Counted from the stretch's first letter, positions 9,494 through 19,392 are shown. The stretch is DNA of 64,000 nucleotides from Candidatus Rifleibacteriota bacterium (GCA_015233155.1 JADFYG010000033.1:1093-65092), one strand, 5' to 3'. The notes: generated from the letters alone by a model not told the origin. A program made the numbers and translations.

Positions 9494-10692
9494 CGGACAG
9501 CCTCCTTCTTCAGACTTCGAATCTCGGCCGCCAGCAATGGGATAACCTGATGAAGGTCTCCGATGATGGCCACATCGGCCGCTTTCACCATCGGGCACTC
9601 CGGATCACGGTTTACCGCAACAACATAGTCCGCACCGGCTATTCCCGCAAGATGCTGAACGGCGCCGCTGATTCCGCAGGCGATATATAACCTGGGACTG
9701 ACGGACTTGCCCGTCTGTCCAATCTGATGGTAATGTGCCACCCAGCCGGACTCGACAGCAGCTCGTGAAGCCCCAACCTGACCGCCGAAAGCATCCGCAA
9801 GTTCTTCGATAAGTCCAAACTGGGCTTTGCCCCCCACCCCACGTCCACCGGCAATGATGACTTCTGCTTCGGAAAGATCGGCTCGCAGAGTCGTTTCCAA
9901 TGCGACCTCTCTAATTATCGCCGTCAGATCAGCTGGTTTCAGGCTGATCTTCATTTTCTTCACTTCGCCCTTACGGCTTTTGTCCGCCGGAAGAGGTTTC
10001 ATCACTCCAGGGCGCACAGTCGACATCTGCGGTCTGTGATTCGGGCACACGATCGTCGCCATGACGTTTCCGCCGAACGCCGGACGAGTCTGCAACAGCA
10101 AGCCAGTTCCCTCTTCGATATCCAGGGATGTACAGTCAGCGGTCAGCCCGGTCCGGAGTCGATTCGCCACGCGCGGAGCCAGATCGCGACCCGTCGGAGT
10201 AGCACCTATGAGTACAAGTTCAGGCTTTGCCTCGCGAATGACGCCTGTCAGCACACGTGCATAAGGCGCCGTGCGATACTCCACAAGCTCGGGATCTTCG
10301 ACCAGATATACCATGTCCGCGCCATGAGCGATCAACTGCGCCGCGCTCTCATCAAGTCGCATGCCTGCAACCACGGCGCTTAAAGTTGCACCCCTTGCAT
10401 CGGCCAGAGCGCGACCACGCCCCAGAAGCTCAAGACCCACCTTGGCGAGGACTTCCCCACGACGCTCCGCAAAAACCATAACACCCTTGAAACCTGACAG
10501 ATCCGTCTTTCCGACACTCCCGGCCACGGAGTCGATCGCCTTGAAAGAGCAGCTGTCGACGCATGAACCACAATGAACACAAGAAGCGTTCAGAAAGGCC
10601 TTCCTGTCGATCATGTCAATGGCATCATAGGGACAAGCCCTGAGGCAGGCGGAACAACCAACGCACTTCTCTTTATTTATGCGAATCGTCAT
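9490..10692 (-). CDS. etfA: Electron transfer flavoprotein alpha subunit with N-terminal 2x[4Fe-4S] ferredoxin domain
   Basis: CVGCSACLRACP and CVHCGSCVDSC ferredoxin motifs followed by EtfA domain (SRAAVESGWVAHYHQIGQTGKSVSPRLYIACGISGAVQHLAG). Confidence 0.93.
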   Translation of the reverse strand: MTIRINKEKCVGCSACLRACPYDAIDMIDRKAFLNASCVHCGSCVDSCSFKAIDSVAGSVGKTDLSGFKGVMVFAERRGEVLAKVGLELLGRGRALADARGATLSAVVAGMRLDESAAQLIAHGADMVYLVEDPELVEYRTAPYARVLTGVIREAKPELVLIGATPTGRDLAPRVANRLRTGLTADCTSLDIEEGTGLLLQTRPAFGGNVMATIVCPNHRPQMSTVRPGVMKPLPADKSRKGEVKKMKISLKPADLTAIIREVALETTLRADLSEAEVIIAGGRGVGGKAQFGLIEELADAFGGQVGASRAAVESGWVAHYHQIGQTGKSVSPRLYIACGISGAVQHLAGIAGADYVVAVNRDPECPMVKAADVAIIGDLHQVIPLLAAEIRSLKKEAVR

Positions 10693-10704
10693 ATCTTCTC
10701 CCGG

Positions 10705-11496
10705 TCAGACCAGGCCTCTTTCATGTATCAGACCGACGAGTCTGAGCACGCAGTCCTGTGCGTCACCAGTAAGTAAAAATCCGTTGCCGCGTGGAGACGG
10801 CTGGAAAGTGCGCCGCACCTGAGTTGGTGACCCCCTCAAACCTATATCATCGACAGGGGCCCCGATGTATGAGGCATCCCAGACATGAAACGGCCGCTCG
10901 CGATAGGCGTCCATGCAGCCACGCAGGGTGGGAATCCTTGGGCGATTGGCCTCTTTGAGGCATGTAACCAGTGCCGGCAGCGGAACCGCGATGGTCTGAA
11001 AACCAACATCAGTCATTCGTTTCACCAGCAACGTCTTTGAATTTTCAAGTCTGGCACCCACCGAATACGTGACCTGCGGAATATTCAGGAACTCGGCCAG
11101 TTGTGGCCCGACCTGGGCTGTATCGCCATCGATAGCCTGTCGCCCACAGATGATCAGATCGAAAACGCCGATTTTTTTCACGGCATGATAAAGTGTACAA
11201 GCCGTTGCAAGCGTATCCGCGCCGGCAAACGCCCGATCGGACAACAGAACAGCTTCATCCGCGCCCATGGCAAGAACCTGGCGAAGAGCCACCTCTGCTT
11301 GCGGCGGCCCCATACTGATTACGGTGACCTTGCCTCCGCCAGCCTCATCGCGTAAGGAGAGACCCAGTTCGACAGCGTGACGGTCCTCCGGATTCACTAT
11401 GCTGGGAACTCCCTCGCGAATCAGAGTACCGGTAATCGGATCTATCCGGACGTCATTAGTGTCTGGAACCTGTTTGATGGTAACGATGATGTTCAT
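10705..11496 (-). CDS. etfB: Electron transfer flavoprotein beta subunit
   Basis: MNIIVTIKQVPDTNDVRIDPITGTLIREGVPSIVNPEDRHAVE; IICGRQAIDGDTAQVGPQLAE. Confidence 0.94.
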   Translation of the reverse strand: MNIIVTIKQVPDTNDVRIDPITGTLIREGVPSIVNPEDRHAVELGLSLRDEAGGGKVTVISMGPPQAEVALRQVLAMGADEAVLLSDRAFAGADTLATACTLYHAVKKIGVFDLIICGRQAIDGDTAQVGPQLAEFLNIPQVTYSVGARLENSKTLLVKRMTDVGFQTIAVPLPALVTCLKEANRPRIPTLRGCMDAYRERPFHVWDASYIGAPVDDIGLRGSPTQVRRTFQPSPRGNGFLLTGDAQDCVLRLVGLIHERGLV

Positions 11497-11534
11497 CGAT
11501 GGTCCTTGTTATAAATACATATTATATTCATTCC

Positions 11535-11562
11535 GTGGGGTGGGGTTGAAACCCGCCCCTAC
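11535..11562. repeat. Palindromic element gtggggtggggttgaaacccgcccctac
   Basis: Imperfect inverted repeat related to 24774-24797; contains the stop codon of the 11559 CDS. Confidence 0.65.
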
Positions 11563-12701
11563 AACCGCGTCGAAACGAGATTACGCAATGTTTCTGAAGT
11601 ACCGAAACCGATCTTCAGAAAACGTGCATCCCGAAACAATCGCTCGCTGAGGCTTCCGCGAAGGTATCCCTGACTGCCCATTGCCTGGACAGCAAAATCC
11701 GTGACTGCGCACGCACTCTCAGTCGCGAAGATCTTTGCCATGGCAGCGAAGGTATAAACCGGATTTTTCTCGGCCGCCTGCTCGACTGCACGCCAGACAT
11801 GCATCCGACTGCCGTCGATACGTACAGCCGCGTCGGAAAACCGCCACTGGAGACTCTGGAACGTGTTCAAAGATTTTCCCTGCTGTTTCTTTTTTTTGGT
11901 ATGTTGTGCGGCCTCATCGAAGGCGCCCTGGGAGATCCCGACTGCGATGGCACCTATAGCTATCCGCATCTCATGCATTATCTGGTTGTACAAATCATAC
12001 CCGAAACCGTGAACCCCGGCCAGCGCATCGGCGGAAACCATCACTTCGCGAAATTCAACCGGTGCCGCCTCGAGGCCGGCCATACCCATTGTCAGAAGAG
12101 CGTCTCCAATTCTGACACCGGGTGTATCACGCGGAACAAAAAACATGGATGCGGACGGAGGCTCTTTGCCCTCGAGCCTGGCCATGGTCAGAAATGCGCG
12201 GGCGCGTCCGGCCTGATTGACATAGGATTTGCCACCCCTTATCGTGAAACTTCCGTCACTGTCCGCGGGGCAAGCGCTACAGACGGTCTCGATACTGTGC
12301 AAGTCCGATCCGGCGGCCGACTCCGTTGCCGCTATCGGAAACAACATACGGAAGGAAGCGGCTTCACGCGCCCATTCCTGACGCTGGGGATGGTTTGATA
12401 CACGCAATAAAGCCCTGATACCGACAATGACCTGCTGAGCCATCAATATCGCAACTACAGGAGAAGTCTTCCCGACTTCTTCCAATAGAAGCGCAAGGCT
12501 CATCAGACCACATCCTTCGCCCCCCAGCTCCGCAGGTAGAAAGGGCTTGAGCAGTTCGCTTTTTTCGAGCACGTCAAGCAGCTCGTCAAAAAGGGAAGCA
12601 TTTTGATCGACCTTCTGTGAAAGCGGGCCGATGCGATTTTTCGCAAGGTCCCGCCAGATGTCCAGGAGTTCCTTGTCCCGGGATTCGAGTTCAAGATTCA
12701 C
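11559..12701 (-). CDS. Acyl-CoA dehydrogenase paralogue lacking the usual catalytic Glu
   Basis: ACAD fold motifs (AVQAMGSQGYLRGSLSERLFRDARFLKIGFGTSETLRN) but GFGTSE instead of YEGTSE. Confidence 0.85.
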   Translation of the reverse strand: MNLELESRDKELLDIWRDLAKNRIGPLSQKVDQNASLFDELLDVLEKSELLKPFLPAELGGEGCGLMSLALLLEEVGKTSPVVAILMAQQVIVGIRALLRVSNHPQRQEWAREAASFRMLFPIAATESAAGSDLHSIETVCSACPADSDGSFTIRGGKSYVNQAGRARAFLTMARLEGKEPPSASMFFVPRDTPGVRIGDALLTMGMAGLEAAPVEFREVMVSADALAGVHGFGYDLYNQIMHEMRIAIGAIAVGISQGAFDEAAQHTKKKKQQGKSLNTFQSLQWRFSDAAVRIDGSRMHVWRAVEQAAEKNPVYTFAAMAKIFATESACAVTDFAVQAMGSQGYLRGSLSERLFRDARFLKIGFGTSETLRNLVSTRL

Positions 12702-12762
12702 CGCGATAAGTTCCTTTCTGCGAAGGTATCAATCTAAAATTTACTCAAAACTGATACTAAGT

Positions 12763-13329
12763 TCATTTCTGATATATTTCCGGTTTTAAAACACCTATGT
12801 ATGGCAGATTTCGATAATAATCCCTGTAATCAAGGCCAAATCCGACGACGAACTCCTGTGGCAATATAAAACCACAGTAATCAATCTGCACGGGGGTTTT
12901 ATGGCATTGGGGTTTGTTCGACAATGTACAGATGCGAATACTATTGGGTTTGCGAGCTTCCAGCAGTTGTTCCAGGTAGGAGACGGTTAATCCTGTGTCC
13001 ACTATGTCCTCAATTATCAGAACATTGCGGCCGGCGATACTCTCATTTAAATCTTTCAGAATACGCACAACTCCGGAAGACTCCGTCGAATGCCCATAAG
13101 AACTGATTGCCATGAACTCTGTATTAACCGGAACCCTGATGTGCCTGCAAAGATCGGCCATAAACAGAAATGCGCCCTTCAGAATGCAGACCAGGACAAT
13201 GTCTTCATTCTGATAATCCACCGTGATTTCTTCTCCGAGAACTTTGATCCGCGCCTGAATCTCATCAGCGGAAATAAGAACTCGCGAAATATCCTGATGA
13301 ATATCACTCATGATTGCTATCTGTGACAA
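12763..13329 (-). CDS. hpt: Hypoxanthine phosphoribosyltransferase
   Basis: VLICILKGAFLFMADL-like core, VLIIEDIVDTGLT PRPP-binding motif, VVGFGLDYRDYYRNLPYIGVL. Confidence 0.95.
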   Translation of the reverse strand: MSQIAIMSDIHQDISRVLISADEIQARIKVLGEEITVDYQNEDIVLVCILKGAFLFMADLCRHIRVPVNTEFMAISSYGHSTESSGVVRILKDLNESIAGRNVLIIEDIVDTGLTVSYLEQLLEARKPNSIRICTLSNKPQCHKTPVQIDYCGFILPQEFVVGFGLDYRDYYRNLPYIGVLKPEIYQK

Positions 13330-14268
13330 TCAGCAAGGGCTTACCACAGTTCGCGCCCAGGCCACGGTTTTTTCGAGGCCTTCCTGGAGCGTAACCTTTG
13401 GCTCCCAATCAAGCATTGTCTTGGCTCGCGTGATGTCCGGGCGCCGTCGGCGCGGATCGTCAACGGGAAGAGGCCGTTCGACAATCCTGGTTTTCCCGCC
13501 GACAATGTCCCGGATGCGCTCCGCGAACTCACGAATCGTTATTTCAGAAGGATTGCCTATATTGCAGGGGTTTTCATCACCTTTGTCCATCAGTGAGATA
13601 AGGCCTGAAACCAGATCGCTCACGTAGCAGAATGAACGCGTCTGGGAACCGTCCCCGAACACTGTCAGGTCTTCCCCGGCAAGGACTTGTGAAATGAAAG
13701 CCGGAACCACGCGGCCGTCGTTCAGACGCATGCGGGGGCCATATGTATTGAAGATTCTTACGATACGCGTATCGACCTTATGATATGTGTGGTATGCCAT
13801 CATCAGGGCTTCCGCAAAACGCTTCGATTCATCGTAACAACCGCGTGGCCCCACCGGATTCACGTGACCCCAGTATGTCTCTTTCTGCGGGTGCTCTTCG
13901 GGATCTCCATAGACTTCGGACGTCGAAGCAAGAAGAACGCGCGCCTTTTTCAACTTGGCCATGCCCAATATGTTGTGTGTTCCCAGGGCACCTACCTTGA
14001 GCGTCGGAATGGGCAGTTTCTGATAATCGATCGGACTGGCCGGTGAGGCCAGATGAAAGATACGATCGACTCCCTCCGCCAGATATATCGGCTTGGAAAT
14101 GTCATGCTCGACGATAGTGACAGCATCATTGCCCTTGTGCTGCGCCAGATTACCGGGGCACCCGGTAATGAAATTGTCGATGACGACAATACGATGTCCC
14201 TGTTCGACCAGTCGGTCGACGAGATGTGATCCTATGAAGCCAGCTCCGCCGGTCACTACGATGCGCAT
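13330..14268 (-). CDS. NAD-dependent epimerase/dehydratase, UDP-glucuronate decarboxylase-like
   Basis: [56 protein letters not shown]-extended motifs. Confidence 0.88.
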   Translation of the reverse strand: MRIVVTGGAGFIGSHLVDRLVEQGHRIVVIDNFITGCPGNLAQHKGNDAVTIVEHDISKPIYLAEGVDRIFHLASPASPIDYQKLPIPTLKVGALGTHNILGMAKLKKARVLLASTSEVYGDPEEHPQKETYWGHVNPVGPRGCYDESKRFAEALMMAYHTYHKVDTRIVRIFNTYGPRMRLNDGRVVPAFISQVLAGEDLTVFGDGSQTRSFCYVSDLVSGLISLMDKGDENPCNIGNPSEITIREFAERIRDIVGGKTRIVERPLPVDDPRRRRPDITRAKTMLDWEPKVTLQEGLEKTVAWARTVVSPC

Positions 14269-14391
14269 ACCCGACCTCCTGATCTTGGTGCCCGAACTGT
14301 TAAATTTTGAGGCTCTTATACAACCACAATCCAACGATAGAAATCAAGCATTGGTTTCATAACGGAAACAAATCGGGAATCAACAAATTCG

Positions 14392-14419
14392 GGAACTTTT
14401 TCACGGCGAAGTTGTCAAA
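14392..14419 (+). promoter_or_regulatory. ECF/sigmaE-like promoter upstream of the HtrA gene
   Basis: GGAACTT (14392-14398), 16 nt spacer, TCAAA (14415-14419); about 80 nt upstream of ATG 14500. Confidence 0.5.
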
Positions 14420-14499
14420 CAATCGTGAATCAGCTGCCGCCGGTCTTATGATTAAGGGCTCAGCATAAGCTTTTCATGAGCAACACAGGAGGTTTTACC

Positions 14500-16065
14500 A
14501 TGTATTACAGTTTTCGAACGTTGTCCAGATGGCAACTTCTTTCCCTTGCACTTGTTCTCGCAATCATACTGCCCGCCACTGTCCAGGCCGCTGCCATCGA
14601 AAGCACCGCGGCCGGCGCTTCATCCCGGGGGTCCTCCGCGGCACGTGAGATGCAGAATGCGTTCATCGTGGTTGCGCGTGAATTAAGACCCAGCGTGGTC
14701 AATATCCGCGTCGAACGTTCGGAAAGTGCGCAGGAAGGCCCTTCAATGGACCTCTTCGGCGCGCCGGAAGATTCCCCTTTCGGCGACTTCTTCAACAAGT
14801 TCTTTAAGGAACACCCCGGCAAGCATCATTTCAAGACGCCCCACTCCCCTTTCAAGTCAGAAGGCGCCGGATCAGGTGTTATTTTCGATGAAAAAGGCAC
14901 CATCCTGACCAACAACCACGTGGTCAAGGGTGCGACCACCATCACTGTGAAACTACAGGATGGGCGTGAACTGAAAGCCAAAGTTGTCGGACAGGATCCA
15001 CAAAGCGATCTGGCAGTCGTGCGCGTTGAATCGCCGACTCCACTTCCCGCAGCAAAATTTGCCGACTCCGACGGTGTTCAGGTCGGAGAATGGGCAATAG
15101 CGATAGGCAGCCCGATGGGCCTGGAGCAGACAGTCACGGTCGGCGTCGTCAGTGCTGTCGGCCGCTCCGGTCTCGGCGCATCGCCTATTGAAGATTTCAT
15201 CCAGACTGACGCGGGAATAAATCCGGGCAACTCCGGCGGGCCACTCGTCGACATTGATGGCAACGTAATGGGCATCAACACACTGATCTTCAATGCTCCG
15301 GGTGCCGGAATCGGTTTTGCCATTCCATCTAACATGTGCAAGCGCGTAGCGGCACAAATCGTAAGCAGCGGATCAGTCGAGCGTCCGTATGTCGGGATCA
15401 CGATGTCGGCAGTTACTCCGGAACTCGCTGAGCATTATTCTCTTCCAGACAAGAACGGCACCGTCGTCATGGAGGTGAGCCCTAATACCCCCGCATCCAA
15501 GGCAGGTTTACAGCAGATGGATATTATCCGATCGATCGACGACAAACCGATGAACAGCTCGAATGATGTGCAGAAGCTCGTTCTGAGTCACAAGGTGGAC
15601 GATGTTCTTCAGCTGAAAATTCTACGAGCCGGAGCCGAGAAAACACTCGCGGTCAAACTCGAACGTATGCCGCGCACCTTCGGTTTGAAAGACCCGGAAG
15701 ACCTCGCGGAAACTCCGAAAGCCAAGGAAAAGGCCGATGAACCCGAGCCTCAGGAAAAGCTGGGCTTCGTCTATAAAAAACTTACTCCGGAAGTATGCAA
15801 ATCGATGAGACTCGAAGAGTCCATCAAGGGGCTTCTGGTAACCGAGATCGAGGAAGGGTCCTCTGCCGATCGTGGCGGACTGCAGGAGTCAGATGTAATC
15901 ACGCAGGTAAATAATCAGCCGGTTTCTGATGAAGCAAGCCTGAAAACAGCTCTGAAAGCTGGAAATACGACCAAGAAGAGTTCTGTGTTTGTCGTAATGC
16001 GAGAGGGATCACCAATGTTTCTGGTCATCCCGGAAGAAGCTGCCGCATCGAAAAAAGAAAAATGA
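14500..16065 (+). CDS. degP: HtrA/DegP-type periplasmic serine protease with two PDZ domains
   Basis: Signal peptide, catalytic triad contexts TNNHV, SDLAVV, GNSGGP; AGGAGG Shine-Dalgarno before ATG 14500. Confidence 0.92.
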   Translation: MYYSFRTLSRWQLLSLALVLAIILPATVQAAAIESTAAGASSRGSSAAREMQNAFIVVARELRPSVVNIRVERSESAQEGPSMDLFGAPEDSPFGDFFNKFFKEHPGKHHFKTPHSPFKSEGAGSGVIFDEKGTILTNNHVVKGATTITVKLQDGRELKAKVVGQDPQSDLAVVRVESPTPLPAAKFADSDGVQVGEWAIAIGSPMGLEQTVTVGVVSAVGRSGLGASPIEDFIQTDAGINPGNSGGPLVDIDGNVMGINTLIFNAPGAGIGFAIPSNMCKRVAAQIVSSGSVERPYVGITMSAVTPELAEHYSLPDKNGTVVMEVSPNTPASKAGLQQMDIIRSIDDKPMNSSNDVQKLVLSHKVDDVLQLKILRAGAEKTLAVKLERMPRTFGLKDPEDLAETPKAKEKADEPEPQEKLGFVYKKLTPEVCKSMRLEESIKGLLVTEIEEGSSADRGGLQESDVITQVNNQPVSDEASLKTALKAGNTTKKSSVFVVMREGSPMFLVIPEEAAASKKEK

Positions 16066-16124
16066 GTTGAGCAGGGGTGAACACAAACGACAGAATAACG
16101 ATAAAGCATCGCGAATATATCAAG

Positions 16125-16154
16125 CGAAGGGGCACGGCGCGCCGTGCCCCTTCG
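16125..16154. repeat. Perfect 14-bp inverted repeat between convergent genes
   Basis: cgaaggggcacggc-gc-gccgtgccccttcg; no T-tract. Confidence 0.8.
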
Positions 16155-16176
16155 TCGCAATTAAATGCGCTCTTTG

Positions 16177-17082
16177 TTAATCCTGCCTTGGCATATCAGA
16201 GGATGGGTCTTGAATGCGAGTGGTAAAAGCAATAGTGGCGGTGAGGTTGGCGCCAAGCAAAATGACCAGACTGTAGAGATACATCCAGAACATGAACCCA
16301 GCCACGGCGCCCATGCCACCATATACATTCCGCAGGCCCTCGGCTCCGAGAAAAAAATACCAGTAAACGAAGGCCACTTTGGTAAATTCTCCGACGATTG
16401 TTGAAAACAGTGCTCCCCATGCTGCTTCCCGCCAGTAAACCCGCGTATTTGGAATGAATCTGTACATCAGAATAAAAACGGTGAATGTGAAAAGCATCGG
16501 AATAAGCCAGATCAGAAACCCCGTGGAATTCTTTTCAAAAGGCATGAGAATTTGAAGAATTGATTGTTGGGAAAACCAGCCGTGATAAAATTGCAGGGCG
16601 GTCGTCAAGAACAGCGTAACGCCCAGCAAAATGGTAAGAGAAACGATCATAATGACTGCAATCACTCTCTCAAGAAGAAAGTGACGCGAATTTGCCTGAT
16701 GCCAGGCCTGATTGATGTTTTGAACGAGGCCGGCAAAAACGCCAGTGGCCGACCAAAGCAGGGCACCGAATCCCAATAAACCACCCAGGGTCCAGAAAGA
16801 GGTCCCCTTGATCAGAATCAGTTGATCCATGGTGGCTTTCAGCAGGTCCTCGGAGGTGGGCAGAAATTCACGCGTAAAATTTATTATTTTGCCATAGATT
16901 TCCGGATTTCCAAATAAAGTGGCGGAAGGAACTATGACCAATACCAACAATGGGAACAGGGAAAACAAAGCGTAATAGGCAATCGCCGCCGCCGCTTCCG
17001 AGCCCTCCACTTCTGAGAAACGTTGCCAGGTGGCCCACCCAAGAGCCGCAATATATTTTACGCCCCGCCAAAAACTCTTCAC
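16177..17082 (-). CDS. YihY/BrkB family membrane protein
   Basis: AAAIAYYALFSLFPLLVLVI...GGMGAVAGFMFWMYLYSLVILLGANLTATI. Confidence 0.9.
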   Translation of the reverse strand: MKSFWRGVKYIAALGWATWQRFSEVEGSEAAAAIAYYALFSLFPLLVLVIVPSATLFGNPEIYGKIINFTREFLPTSEDLLKATMDQLILIKGTSFWTLGGLLGFGALLWSATGVFAGLVQNINQAWHQANSRHFLLERVIAVIMIVSLTILLGVTLFLTTALQFYHGWFSQQSILQILMPFEKNSTGFLIWLIPMLFTFTVFILMYRFIPNTRVYWREAAWGALFSTIVGEFTKVAFVYWYFFLGAEGLRNVYGGMGAVAGFMFWMYLYSLVILLGANLTATIAFTTRIQDPSSDMPRQD

Positions 17083-17106
17083 GCCCAGCCTCCGATAGCC
17101 GCCCCC

Positions 17107-19392
17107 CTACATTTTCTTGCCCATTTTCATCATGGACATGATCATGCTGAGCGTCTCTTTTGCTGCATCAACCGGCGAATAGGCTGTATCGGAAATGCCG
17201 CTGATCACCATGGATATATCATGGTCCACCGTCTTTTTTGCCCAGACACCCGCCTTGGGGCCGGTCAGATAGACTGAATAATTTCGATGCTCGGTACCCG
17301 GCCTTTCCCCGATAACATGCACAATAATTCTGGGTTTCTCCGGATCAGACTTGCCGAACAGAATACTCCCTATTTCATACCCCGCTCTTACTCGACCTGA
17401 TTTCACCACAATGTATTTCTCGCTGGCAGTCAACCCTGATTTTGACAATTCCTCGCGAATCGTCTTTAAATAGGGCGCAAGATGCCCCTCGTCCATGATT
17501 GCGCGACCATTCAAACCGTCCGAAATGACGATCTGGACATCGGGGATCTTGTCGCCCCAAGAGTCACGAAGTTTTTCAACGGCGGCGGTGGCTTCGGAGT
17601 TGAGCTTCTCCCCGGATTCGGGATGAGCAACATAATCTTCACGATCTTTTGAGTTCGTGGAAATAAAAACGGAATTCGGGAGCGTTTTCAAAAACTCAGG
17701 AGTGAACTCCGTCCAGATGCACATCTTCGCATCGTCGTAAAGTTTCTGAACTTTTGCCGCCAGTTCCGGCTGAAGATCCCACAGTTTTTTTCCATGACCG
17801 CGAGCAATGAAGCATCCTCGGGCCTCAACGCGCTTGATAATTGCTTCGCCTTCAGCATAGATCTCTTCGCGTGAGCGTTTATCGCCTTTGGCCAGACGAT
17901 ACTGATAATAAACCCAGACAGGATCTCCGAAATGTTCTGTGTATCTGTTCTGCTGGTCTACGATCTGTATGCGCTTGAAAAAATCCTGCATGGCATCATT
18001 GACTTTGTATCCGAATTTCTCCCGCAACCGCACGTGATCCTGAAAAGCTGTGGTCAGATAGCTCAGCATCGGGTCATTTTTGGTTGGAAGGCCCATGAGA
18101 TAGGCCGGATTTGCGGGCATAATCTGATCCATGCACCAGTCCAGGTCTTCCAGGCTGATGGGCATGTGCAATGTAGAGCATATATCCAGGCCAAGGCACA
18201 ATCCATGGAGTTTTCCCATGACAATATCTTCAAGACAACAGCGGACCAATTGTTCCCGACACTTGAACACCTCGGGGCCGATAAAGCCGGCAACGTCATT
18301 GGTGTGCTGCCACATGCGTCCCTGGGGCGCCACCTTGGCTATGTCCTTCTTTAATGCCCGGGAAAAGCCATACTTTCTGGATTCATGAATGACCATGTCA
18401 AAACCGTGACCAGCGCCATTCGTGAAGTCAGCTCCCTGGCCGGTTTCAAAATACATGCCAAATGAGCCGACACGCATGGATGCATAGTTTCGCATTTTTT
18501 CAACCGTAACATCAAAGGTCTGATTGGCATCATCGCAACTGGCAAGACTTTGAAACCAAAGAGCTGTCGAGCCCGGGTATTTCTTCTCTACCTCGTTCTG
18601 CTTGTCAATATGGGATAAAACACACCAGGGAATTACATCCTGCAAACCAAAAGTAACGATAATGTCCTTGAGGGCTTCTTCTATGTTTTTCAGATCGTCA
18701 ATGGAGCCGGAAACCGGATTGGTGCCAAGAACGACGTCTCCGGTTCCATAGCACCATCCGTCGAAGACCTGCCAAACGATGTCTTCCGGGTTGTCTGTAG
18801 GGGAATTCGGCTGAAGACGGGCTCCCATATAGCCTTTGGCGCCGATTTTGCTACCGGGCAGGGGGTTGAAGATTTTCTGGCCAACCACCGTTAATTCAGA
18901 ATTATTCATGAGCTTAACCACGCAACCTATTACGTCACTATCCAGTCCCGGCATTATTTCTCTGATTTCAGTTTCAGTTTTGGTCAGCAGAAACTGTTCA
19001 AGCTCTCCAAGAGTCCAGTTTTTGATCTTTTCATAAGCGGCAGTATCAGTTGTTTCCCAAATGAATTTCTGAACTTTGTCTTCGAGCATCGGATGCTCAT
19101 GAATAACGTTGATTTTTGTGTTTGTCAGCAGCATCCAGGCATGAATGCGGCTGGCGTCATCCTGGGCGGCCACCCCTACGGTTTCATCACCTTCCTTGAA
19201 ATAGTTGCCAGCGCCGATGACCTGACGATACAAGGTCTGATCGAAGTTCCCCTTCGTTCGCTGCACGTACTGCAACACGTCTTCGCCATTCCTGGGCAGA
19301 TCAATGGCAACTGCCCATACTGAAGAAATACCCAGGAAAATCCCAAGACAAGCCATTCTGACGGAAGAAGAAAAACAAAATGAATCCCTCAC
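17107..19392 (-). CDS. eutBC: Ethanolamine ammonia-lyase, EutB-EutC fusion with N-terminal signal peptide
   Basis: EutB motifs ARLQPN, VLGTNPVS, CVLSHIDKQ, LWFQSLA, MYFETGQGADFTNGAGHG, FIGPEVFKCREQLVRCCLEDIVMGKLHG; EutC motifs VQIVISDGLNGRAI, VKSGRVRAGYEIG, VHVIGERPG, SVYLTGPKAG; GTG start at 19392 preceded by AAAGGGGG. Confidence 0.88.
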   Translation of the reverse strand: MRDSFCFSSSVRMACLGIFLGISSVWAVAIDLPRNGEDVLQYVQRTKGNFDQTLYRQVIGAGNYFKEGDETVGVAAQDDASRIHAWMLLTNTKINVIHEHPMLEDKVQKFIWETTDTAAYEKIKNWTLGELEQFLLTKTETEIREIMPGLDSDVIGCVVKLMNNSELTVVGQKIFNPLPGSKIGAKGYMGARLQPNSPTDNPEDIVWQVFDGWCYGTGDVVLGTNPVSGSIDDLKNIEEALKDIIVTFGLQDVIPWCVLSHIDKQNEVEKKYPGSTALWFQSLASCDDANQTFDVTVEKMRNYASMRVGSFGMYFETGQGADFTNGAGHGFDMVIHESRKYGFSRALKKDIAKVAPQGRMWQHTNDVAGFIGPEVFKCREQLVRCCLEDIVMGKLHGLCLGLDICSTLHMPISLEDLDWCMDQIMPANPAYLMGLPTKNDPMLSYLTTAFQDHVRLREKFGYKVNDAMQDFFKRIQIVDQQNRYTEHFGDPVWVYYQYRLAKGDKRSREEIYAEGEAIIKRVEARGCFIARGHGKKLWDLQPELAAKVQKLYDDAKMCIWTEFTPEFLKTLPNSVFISTNSKDREDYVAHPESGEKLNSEATAAVEKLRDSWGDKIPDVQIVISDGLNGRAIMDEGHLAPYLKTIREELSKSGLTASEKYIVVKSGRVRAGYEIGSILFGKSDPEKPRIIVHVIGERPGTEHRNYSVYLTGPKAGVWAKKTVDHDISMVISGISDTAYSPVDAAKETLSMIMSMMKMGKKM

